Assembly: GCA_023444765.1 (NCBI GenBank)
Contig: JAEXLY010000295.1
Location: 1-15,496 of the forward strand
Length of the DNA stretch: 15,496 nt
Reading direction: 5' to 3'
Origin: Pseudomonadota bacterium
Lineage (GTDB): Bacteria; Pseudomonadota; Gammaproteobacteria; Xanthomonadales; Xanthomonadaceae
Numbering within the stretch: position 1 is the stretch's first letter; each line of letters opens with the position of its first letter. The notes under the pieces are model-generated. The model was not told where the DNA came from. It did no database searches and saw only the letters and a list, made by a program, of their open reading frames with translations. The position numbers were made by a program, and so were the translations under genes. Positions 1 to 6,928 of the stretch are shown one piece after another.

Positions 1-39
1 CTCTCGACCCTTCGGGGTCAGGCGGGCATTCTTGTGCAT
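1..39 (-). CDS. IS481-family transposase, first 13 codons (runs off left edge)
   Basis: Read on the minus strand from an ATG at 37-39, the first 13 residues are MHKNARLTPKGRE. This resembles the start of IS481-family transposases, which open with a helix-turn-helix segment beginning HKNAxLTPxGRE. The DDE catalytic domain lies outside the window, so activity cannot be judged. A good ribosome binding site, GAGGGG, sits six bases upstream of the ATG. Family assignment rests on this short N-terminus plus the IS end and target-site features at 112-133. Confidence 0.75.
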   Translation of the reverse strand, partial: MHKNARLTPKGRE

Positions 40-111
40 GTTGTTCCCCTCGCTGGGATGGAAATGACGTCTGGCGACATCAGCTTCCTCCCCCGGTCAG
101 AGGGGAACAAC
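40..111 (-). promoter_or_regulatory. Inverted repeat that could mask the transposase ribosome binding site
   Basis: GTTGTTCCCCTC at 40-51 is the exact reverse complement of GAGGGGAACAAC at 100-111 (12 of 12 bases). On the minus-strand transcript the inner arm contains the GAGGGG ribosome binding site and the bases up to the ATG, so a transcript entering from outside the IS would fold the start region into a stem. Protection from impinging transcription by such a stem is known in IS10 and IS50. Whether an internal promoter yields a shorter, unmasked transcript cannot be seen here. Confidence 0.6.
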
Positions 112-127
112 CTCTTGAAACCTCACA

Positions 128-133
128 TCTAGG
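128..133. other. Probable IS target-site duplication, TCTAGG
   Basis: The six bases next to the IS terminus read TCTAGG, which fits NCTAGN, the reported IS481/IS1002 insertion consensus duplicated on insertion. Only one copy is in the window. The second should flank the other IS end. Confidence 0.5.
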
Positions 134-146
134 CCCCCGCCTGCGG

Positions 147-665
147 TCAGCGTGCGCAGGCCGTGCGCAGGACCGGGTCGTCCGCGGACAGCTGCACCCA
201 CTTCGCATTCTTCAGGGCCCCGCTGTCGTCCAGTTCGACCTGGTCGAGCAGGTCGGCGCGGCGGTGCGCGTTGCAGTCGTAGATCGCACCGAACTGGCGC
301 GTGGGTTCCCAGCGGCCGGCGAGGATGACGCGCGTCAGCACCTGGCCGGGGCGGTCGGCGTGGCGGCGGTCGAACCGGCGGTCGACGGCGATCAGGCGGT
401 TGGTCAGCGGCACCACGTAGGTCCACGGGCGGTACCAGGAGCGCACCTGGTTGGTGGACGCGACCTCGACGCCTTCCGGAAAGGTCGCGGTGGTCCGTTC
501 GAACCAGGAGTACTCCAGCCAGATCGCCATCAGCAGCATCCCCGCGCCGGCGCCAGCGGGCACGATCCACTGCGGCAGCCGTCGGCGCAGCGCGATGTTG
601 ACCGACAGCGCGATACCCCCCAGGCCGAAGCCGGCGGCGATGATGGCGATGAACTCCAGCAGCAT
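147..665 (-). CDS. Hypothetical two-helix inner-membrane protein, 172 aa
   Basis: I do not recognise this family. The protein begins with two hydrophobic segments at about residues 3-25 (LLEFIAIIAAGFGLGGIAL) and 33-50 (WIVPAGAGAGMLLMAIWL), separated by a basic RRR turn. This suggests a membrane hairpin with a soluble C-terminal domain of about 115 residues. That domain is rich in Arg, Asp and Trp and contains a lone YDCN cysteine near residue 130. There is no signal-peptide cleavage motif. The start at 663-665 is supported by GGGGAG five bases upstream, and a TACAAT -10-like hexamer lies at 705-710. It lies downstream of the symporter in the same direction, but a 137-bp gap with a hairpin and its own candidate promoter suggest separate transcription. 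The gene is complete although an IS ends 19 bp past its stop codon. Confidence 0.8.
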   Translation of the reverse strand: MLLEFIAIIAAGFGLGGIALSVNIALRRRLPQWIVPAGAGAGMLLMAIWLEYSWFERTTATFPEGVEVASTNQVRSWYRPWTYVVPLTNRLIAVDRRFDRRHADRPGQVLTRVILAGRWEPTRQFGAIYDCNAHRRADLLDQVELDDSGALKNAKWVQLSADDPVLRTACAR

Positions 666-704
666 GGACGCTCCCCGGTGCGTTGGCGGTTGGAACAGGT
701 GTCG

Positions 705-710
705 ATTGTA
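705..710 (-). promoter_or_regulatory. Candidate -10 element (TACAAT) for the 147-665 gene
   Basis: On the minus strand TACAAT matches the sigma-70 -10 consensus at five of six positions and lies about 40 bases before the ATG. No convincing -35 hexamer is present at 16-18 bases, so this is a weak or activator-dependent call. Confidence 0.35.
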
Positions 711-749
711 GTCGGGACGGACCGATGGAACGCCCGGCCTGAATGCAGA

Positions 750-781
750 GCGGCCCGCCCCCGTCGCCGGGAGCGGGCCGC
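750..781 (-). terminator. Strong GC hairpin after the symporter gene
   Basis: GCGGCCCGC at 750-758 pairs perfectly with GCGGGCCGC at 773-781, and an inner CCC/GGG extends the stem. It begins about 21 bases past the symporter stop codon on the minus strand. No clear U-run follows (TCTGCATTC), so it may be an inefficient intrinsic terminator or a 3'-end stabiliser rather than a classic rho-independent terminator. Confidence 0.5.
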
Positions 782-802
782 CGTGTCACGCCTGCAGCTG
801 GA

Positions 803-2578
<1,776 letters not shown>

Positions 2579-2588
2579 GGTCGGCCCC

Positions 2589-2846
2589 TTATTCTTCGTG
2601 CACGTCGTACTCGCGATCGAGCCGGTTCATGTACCAGGTGTAATAGAAGATGAGCGCGATGAAGGTCAGGATCGAACCCTGCTGCGCGAACCAGAAACCG
2701 AGGTCGGTGCCGCCGATGCGGATGCCGGCGAGCAGCGGCCGCAGGATGATGCCGAACCCGTACGAGACCAGCGCCCAGATCCCCATGCAGATGAAGATGA
2801 CCCGCAGGTTGGCCTTCCAGTAGTGGAGTGGTGTTTTGTCGGACAT
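2589..2846 (-). CDS. DUF4212 family small membrane subunit of the symporter, 85 aa
   Basis: Short inner-membrane protein with two hydrophobic segments, about residues 16-37 and 55-73, and the family-typical N-terminal HYWKANLRVI and C-terminal YTWYMNRLDREYDV stretches. DUF4212 proteins are almost always encoded directly before VC_2705-type sodium:solute symporters. They are thought to be an accessory subunit, comparable in position to YjcH before ActP; their exact role is not established. The start at 2844-2846 is preceded by GAGGAGG, but with a rather long spacing of 11 bases. The porin stop codon lies 20 bp upstream and the symporter begins 10 bp downstream, so all three should share one transcript. 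Confidence 0.92.
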   Translation of the reverse strand: MSDKTPLHYWKANLRVIFICMGIWALVSYGFGIILRPLLAGIRIGGTDLGFWFAQQGSILTFIALIFYYTWYMNRLDREYDVHEE

Positions 2847-2866
2847 GGCTGTCTTGGCCTCCTCGG

Positions 2867-4252
2867 TCAGAAGCTGTACTTGACGGTGGTGTGGACGCGC
2901 CTGAGATCGCCCTCGCGGTCATCCTCGAGCGAACGCTGGCCCCAGCTGAGCTCCGCGCCGATGTCCAGCTTCGGGAACGGCGAATAGATCAGGTTGGCGT
3001 GGAAGGACTGGGCGCGCTCGACCGCCGACCAGCTCGCGGGACCCCAGCCGGCCAGGCTGCGGTCGTTGTCGAACTCGGCCACCGAGTACATCAGGTTGCT
3101 GCGCAGCTTCGGGCTGAAGGCGTGGCGCCAGGCCACGAAGCCGCCGGCACCGTCCTGGGCGTGTAGTTCGCCATTGGCGTCGAGCACCGCGTCCGCGCCC
3201 AGGCCGAAGGCCAGGTAGCGGCCGATGCCGGCACCGTAGTTGGCCATCCAGCGGATGTCGTCGCTGGCGCCGAGGTTGAACCGGCCCGAGAGGCTGACCG
3301 CGGCGCCCGTGTCGCTCTCGTCGCCCGACTTGAGCTGGCGCAGCAGGCCGGCCACGCTGAAGTGGCCCCAGTCGCCCTTGGTCACCCAGCGCGCGGTCAG
3401 GTCGGGCATGAAGTTGCTGCCGCCGGCGTTGTTGCGCGCGGCCGTGGCGATGTTGCTGACGGTGGTGGTCGGGTTCTCCAGCGCCACCGAGAACGGGCCG
3501 CTGGTGTAGCGGATCTGCGCCTGGCGCACGAAGGTGGTGCCTTCGGTGACGCCGACGAAGTCGACCGCTTCCGGCAGCGCGGCCACGTCCTGGAAGTTCG
3601 ACCAGGTCTGGCCGGCCAGCCAGTTGTTCCAGCTCACGAAGGCCTGGCGGATGGTGATGCCGTGGGTGTTGGTGGACACCTCGTTGCCGAGGTTGGCGGT
3701 GCCGCCGCCGAACATGTCGGCCTCGATGTAGCCGCGGAACTTGTCGCCGCCCTCGCTGGTCCAGTCGGCGGCGAACCAGAAGCGCGAGAACGCCGCGTGC
3801 ATGTCGGTGTAGGGATCGGTGTCGGGCTCGGCGCCGTTGGCCGTGACCGGAATGGTGCTGGGCACGTAGAACATGCGGCCGGCCGAACCGTCCGCGATCA
3901 CGCCGTCGCTGGTGTCGGTGGCCATCGCGTCGAGCTTGATGAAGCCGCCATAGGAGAACCTGCTGCCGGGATTGCCGGCGGTAAGGATCGGCGTGGACTG
4001 GATGCGCGGCTGGCCGTCGGCCGTCCCCTGCGCCACCCGCACCTCGTCCAGTTGCGTCCTGGTCTCGGTCACCGTGGCCTGCGTCTGCTGCTGCGATTGC
4101 AGCAACGCCTGCACCTGCGCCTCGAGCTGGGCCACGCGGGCCTCGAGTTCTGCTTCCTTCGCGGTCTGCGCGAAAACCATGCCGGGCGCCGCGAGCGCGA
4201 CCAGCACAGCGGTTGCCAGCAACTGCCGTGAATGGCGTCGTTTGTTCGTCAT
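2867..4252 (-). CDS. DcaP-like outer-membrane porin, 461 aa
   Basis: A Sec signal peptide (basic MTNKRRHSR, hydrophobic core, likely cut after VFA at residue 28) is followed by a heptad-rich segment (about 33-75, ELEARVAQLEAQVQALL) predicted to form a coiled coil. A long beta-rich domain ends in VKYSF with a terminal Phe, as outer-membrane beta-barrels do. An N-terminal coiled coil before a barrel of this size is the arrangement of DcaP-type trimeric porins, which pass dicarboxylates and other small anions. It is first in the operon with DUF4212 and the symporter, which suggests it is the outer-membrane entry route for the same substrate. The start at 4250-4252 has GGGAGG five bases upstream. 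Substrate is inferred from context only, and general porin activity is equally possible. Confidence 0.88.
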   Translation of the reverse strand: MTNKRRHSRQLLATAVLVALAAPGMVFAQTAKEAELEARVAQLEAQVQALLQSQQQTQATVTETRTQLDEVRVAQGTADGQPRIQSTPILTAGNPGSRFSYGGFIKLDAMATDTSDGVIADGSAGRMFYVPSTIPVTANGAEPDTDPYTDMHAAFSRFWFAADWTSEGGDKFRGYIEADMFGGGTANLGNEVSTNTHGITIRQAFVSWNNWLAGQTWSNFQDVAALPEAVDFVGVTEGTTFVRQAQIRYTSGPFSVALENPTTTVSNIATAARNNAGGSNFMPDLTARWVTKGDWGHFSVAGLLRQLKSGDESDTGAAVSLSGRFNLGASDDIRWMANYGAGIGRYLAFGLGADAVLDANGELHAQDGAGGFVAWRHAFSPKLRSNLMYSVAEFDNDRSLAGWGPASWSAVERAQSFHANLIYSPFPKLDIGAELSWGQRSLEDDREGDLRRVHTTVKYSF

Positions 4253-4375
4253 TGCTCCCTCCCACAGGATGCGCCGCGCAGCGCGCGGTCACCCGGAGCC
4301 TGACCGCGTGGTCGCCCCGCGCCTATTCGCCATTGGTCGAATACGCGGGCCGCCGGGCCTGCGCCGGCGCGACTG
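4253..4375 (-). promoter_or_regulatory. Promoter/leader region of the porin-DUF4212-symporter operon
   Basis: This 123-bp gap separates the exonuclease stop codon from the porin ATG, the only sizeable gap in this minus-strand train. It contains the palindrome at 4324-4343 and the porin ribosome binding site. I could not find a convincing -35/-10 pair; the region is GC-rich, as expected for an activator-dependent promoter. Confidence 0.45.
4324..4343. promoter_or_regulatory. Palindrome upstream of porin operon, candidate operator
   Basis: TATTCG at 4324-4329 and CGAATA at 4338-4343 form perfect 6-bp arms around an 8-bp centre. On the minus strand the site contains CGACCAATGGCG, which shares a GACCAA-(n)-GG core with the palindrome at 6854-6867 in front of acs. 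It lies about 71 bp upstream of the porin ATG. LuxR/FixJ-type regulators bind such dyads, and the CrbR-like regulator encoded in this window is the natural candidate. The link is inferred. Confidence 0.45.
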
Positions 4376-4999
4376 TCAGCGCTTCGCCGCCGCGGACCTG
4401 CGCGGGGCTTGCAGCGACAGCCAGCACAGGCCGACGGTGACCGCATCGCCCAGGGCACTGTGGCGGCCGAGCACGGGCACGCCGAGGGTGTCGGCGATGT
4501 GCTGGAAGCCGAGGTTGGGCGGCGCGTCGGGCTGCGCGCGTCGCGCACGCGCGGCGAAGGCCTCGGCCAGGTCCACGCGCGGGTTGGGCAACCCGAACCC
4601 CGTCAGCGCGCGCACGTGCGGCGACAGCATGGCCAGGTCGAAGCCCAGGTGGTAGCCCAGCAGCGTACGGCCCTGCAGCCAGTGCAGGAACTCGCGGACG
4701 GCGGTGGTCACCGACACGCCTTCGGCCGCCTCGCCGGGCGTGATGAGGTGGTGGCGGATGGATTCGATGCCGAACTCGCGGTCGGCGCGGATGCGGCGCT
4801 CGAAGCGCTCGGAGGTCAGCACCCGGCCGTCGCGCACGGGCACGGCGGCCAGGCTGAGGATGTGGTCCTTCCTGGGGTCCAGGCCCGTGGTTTCCAGGTC
4901 CAGGCTGACCCACTCGCCGGGCGGCGCAGGCCGCAACAGGCCGGCCCACTCGCCGTCGCCCACCTTCCGCCTCCGCCACCAGCGCCGCAGCGTCCGCAT
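4376..4999 (-). CDS. DEDDh 3'-5' exonuclease, DnaQ/polymerase III epsilon-like, 207 aa
   Basis: All four acidic positions and the catalytic histidine of the DEDDh exonuclease fold are visible. ExoI is SLDLETTG (D34, E36), ExoII is GYHLGFDLAML (D121), and ExoIII is RHSALGDA (H180, D185). The protein is a single nuclease domain with a basic, Trp-rich N-terminus and no polymerase or helicase fusion. Its start codon follows the DUF294 stop by one base (TGA C ATG), so the two are probably translationally coupled. A DnaQ-like exonuclease next to a DUF294 protein near DUF4212/SSS genes is a recurring arrangement in proteobacteria. Its nucleic-acid or nucleotide substrate and its link to acetate metabolism are unknown. 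It is not the replicative epsilon subunit, which is a longer protein. Confidence 0.88.
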   Translation of the reverse strand: MRTLRRWWRRRKVGDGEWAGLLRPAPPGEWVSLDLETTGLDPRKDHILSLAAVPVRDGRVLTSERFERRIRADREFGIESIRHHLITPGEAAEGVSVTTAVREFLHWLQGRTLLGYHLGFDLAMLSPHVRALTGFGLPNPRVDLAEAFAARARRAQPDAPPNLGFQHIADTLGVPVLGRHSALGDAVTVGLCWLSLQAPRRSAAAKR

Positions 5000-5000
5000 G

Positions 5001-6818
5001 TCAGTCGCGCAGGTGGAAGCTCTGGCCGACGTGGGCGCGGAAATCCTTGACCACGTGCAGCGCGTCGCGCATCAGTTCGCGGTCCAGCCGGCGCAGGCGC
5101 GAGGGATCGATGTGGTTGTCGGGGGCGCGGCCCTCGGCCAGCGCGGCGAACTGGGCGTCCAGCCGCATGTGCTGGAACACGTTGAGCGCCTGCGGCAGGT
5201 CGCGACCGAGCGCGGGCGACAGCTCGCCGCATTCGACCAGCGCGGCGCAGCGCTCGCGGCTGCTGGTGGCCTGGATCCCGTGGCGCAGCGCCAGGCAACG
5301 CACGCCATGCACCACCGGGAAGATGCCGCCTTTCTTGATGTCGGTGCCGGCGCCATCGCTCTTCACCCGGCCGAAGAACGTCAGCGGGGTGGCGAACTCG
5401 AGCGCGGCCGCGGCCAGGTGGTGGAGCAGGATCTCGTCCCGGCCGAGTTCCATCAGCGCATCCTTGACCGGCGCGAACAGCGCCGCGTTGCCGGCCACCG
5501 GCCGCGCGTCCAGCGCGATCGACAGGTCCAGGGCGCCCTGGCCGCCGTGCACCTGCTTCCACTGGCCGATGCGTTCGCGCCACTGCGCCGTGCCCATCCG
5601 CCAGTGCGGGTTGTCGACCATCACCCGGCCCGGACAGGGCGGATAGCCCACCTTCGCCAGCGCGGCACTGAAGCCGTCCATGGCCGCGGCGAGTCCCGGC
5701 CAGTCGAACCCGTCGGCCAGGACCAGGGCGTTGTCCTGGTCGGTCTTGAGCAGCTGCTCGCGGCGGCCTTCGCTGCCCATGACCAGCAGGCAGATCCGGT
5801 CGCGCAGTTCCGCCGGCACCATCAGCTCGAAGATGCGGCGCATGATCAGGCTGTTGAGCGCGCTGACCAGTTCCATCATGTAGGGAATGCGCGCGCCATG
5901 GAGGTTGAGGTTGCCCACCAGCCGGGTCATGCCGGATGCGGCATCCGCGATCGCGTCGATGTCGCGCGCGCGCGCCAGGCGCAGGCTGACCAGGTGCGAA
6001 TGGTTGGCGAAGTGCGCCAGCACTTCGGCCATGCCCAGGGTCCCGGCGATGCGGCTGCCCTCGGTCACCACCACGCGCTCGATCTGGCGCTCGGTCATGT
6101 CGATCAGGGCCTGGAACAGCACTTCCCCGGTGCCGATGGTGACCAGCGGGCGGCTCGCCAGGGGGCCGATGGGCGCCGCCAGCGGCAGGCGCTGCCGGGT
6201 CAGCGCATCGAGCAGGTCGGTGCGGGTGACGATGCCGGGCGCCTCGTGCGCGGGGTCGTAGACCAGCAGGCAGTCGACCCGCCGCTCGCGCAGGCAGGCG
6301 CTGGCGTCGGCGATGCTGGTCGCCGCCTCGACGCGCTCGGGCGGGGCGAGATCGGCCTCCCCGACCCGCATCACCATCAGTTCGCCGGCCTCGCGGCGGT
6401 CGCTGCCGCTCGACAGCCGGCCCTTGGTGGCCAGTCCTTCGTTGAACCAGGCCGCCACGCGCGGGTTGTCGGCCAGCAGCTGGCGGAACAGGCCGGCGGG
6501 GATCAGGTGGCTCAGGCAGTCGCCTTCGGTGCGGTAGCTCAGCCGCGCGCGCCCCGCCATCACCGCCCAGGCGCCGATGACATCGCCAGGACCGTAGTCG
6601 GCGAAGCGCTCCTCGCGCCCGCGGTCGTCCAGCTGGAAGGCGTGCACCAGGCCCTTGAGGATCACGAACACGTGCGGCGAGTCCTTGCCGGCTTCGATCA
6701 GGGTGGTGCCGCCTGGATGGAAGCCGATGTCCACGCCGGCCTGCAGGCGCCTGCGTCCGGCCTCGTCGAGCAGGTCGAACGGCGGCAGGTCCAGATCCAG
6801 GCCGGGCACGGGGTCCAT
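5001..6818 (-). CDS. DUF294 signalling protein: cNMP-binding-like, CBS pair and nucleotidyltransferase domains, 605 aa
   Basis: Numbering is from the ATG at 6816-6818. A cyclic-nucleotide-binding-like barrel (about 20-120) is followed by two CBS motifs (about 152-210 and 216-270). Next come a GlnD/GlnE-like nucleotidyltransferase core with MGSEGRREQLLKTDQD (G348, S349, D360, D362) plus LDLSIALDARPV (D431), and a helical DUF294 C-terminal domain (about 470-600). The retained Asp residues suggest real nucleotidyl transfer or nucleotide sensing, but no target is known for the family. The cNMP domain lacks an obvious phosphate-binding Arg signature, and no HTH is present, so it is not a CRP-type regulator. 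The frame stays open to an ATG at 6908, but that start would cover the acs promoter region and begins with unrelated low-complexity residues. An ATG at 6845 is a further option. None of these starts has a strong ribosome binding site. Confidence 0.85.
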   Translation of the reverse strand: MDPVPGLDLDLPPFDLLDEAGRRRLQAGVDIGFHPGGTTLIEAGKDSPHVFVILKGLVHAFQLDDRGREERFADYGPGDVIGAWAVMAGRARLSYRTEGDCLSHLIPAGLFRQLLADNPRVAAWFNEGLATKGRLSSGSDRREAGELMVMRVGEADLAPPERVEAATSIADASACLRERRVDCLLVYDPAHEAPGIVTRTDLLDALTRQRLPLAAPIGPLASRPLVTIGTGEVLFQALIDMTERQIERVVVTEGSRIAGTLGMAEVLAHFANHSHLVSLRLARARDIDAIADAASGMTRLVGNLNLHGARIPYMMELVSALNSLIMRRIFELMVPAELRDRICLLVMGSEGRREQLLKTDQDNALVLADGFDWPGLAAAMDGFSAALAKVGYPPCPGRVMVDNPHWRMGTAQWRERIGQWKQVHGGQGALDLSIALDARPVAGNAALFAPVKDALMELGRDEILLHHLAAAALEFATPLTFFGRVKSDGAGTDIKKGGIFPVVHGVRCLALRHGIQATSSRERCAALVECGELSPALGRDLPQALNVFQHMRLDAQFAALAEGRAPDNHIDPSRLRRLDRELMRDALHVVKDFRAHVGQSFHLRD

Positions 6819-6928
6819 CCCCGCATTGTGCGTCGCGCGCGCCATCCGGTGAATAGACCAAGGTCTAAACCCTCCCGCGCTGCGATGCGGCACACTGGGG
6901 GCAGCCACGTTACGGAGGGTGAGCCGCC
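6819..6928. promoter_or_regulatory. Divergent regulatory region between DUF294 gene and acs
   Basis: About 110 bp separate the two divergent starts. The region holds the 14-bp palindrome at 6854-6867, a weak CACACT -10-like hexamer at 6891-6896 reading toward acs, and the acs ribosome binding site GGAGGG at 6914-6919. If that -10 is used, the palindrome centre falls near -42, where class II activators bind. No strong -35 is present, which fits an activator-dependent promoter. The assignment of the -10 is tentative. Confidence 0.5.
6854..6867. promoter_or_regulatory. Perfect 6+2+6 palindrome, candidate operator for acs
   Basis: TAGACC-AA-GGTCTA: both 6-bp arms match exactly around a 2-bp centre. 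It stands out as an AT-richer, symmetric island in GC-rich DNA, centred 68 bp before the acs ATG. It shares a GACCAA-GG core with the palindrome at 4324-4343. In Vibrio and Pseudomonas acs is a direct target of the CrbR-type regulator, and a close relative of that regulator is encoded just downstream here. I cannot confirm from memory that this equals the published CrbR motif. Confidence 0.55.

Larger units (their letters stand above)
1..127 (-). mobile_element. One end of an IS481-family insertion sequence (partial)
   Basis: The transposase start (minus strand, 37-39) is preceded by an 88-base leader that ends, reading outward, in a TGTGAGG terminus at 121-127. IS481-family ends characteristically begin with TGT. 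Directly outside the end lies TCTAGG (128-133), which fits the NCTAGN target and 6-bp duplication described for IS481 and IS1002 of Bordetella. The element sits just 19 bp beyond the stop codon of the 147-665 gene, so it did not break that gene. The other IS end is outside the window. The exact end at 127 is inferred from the terminus and target pattern. Confidence 0.7.

Noticed and set aside
5001..6818. DUF294 protein as a CRP-like transcription factor
   Set aside because: It has a cyclic-nucleotide-binding-like domain but no helix-turn-helix; CBS and nucleotidyltransferase domains follow instead.
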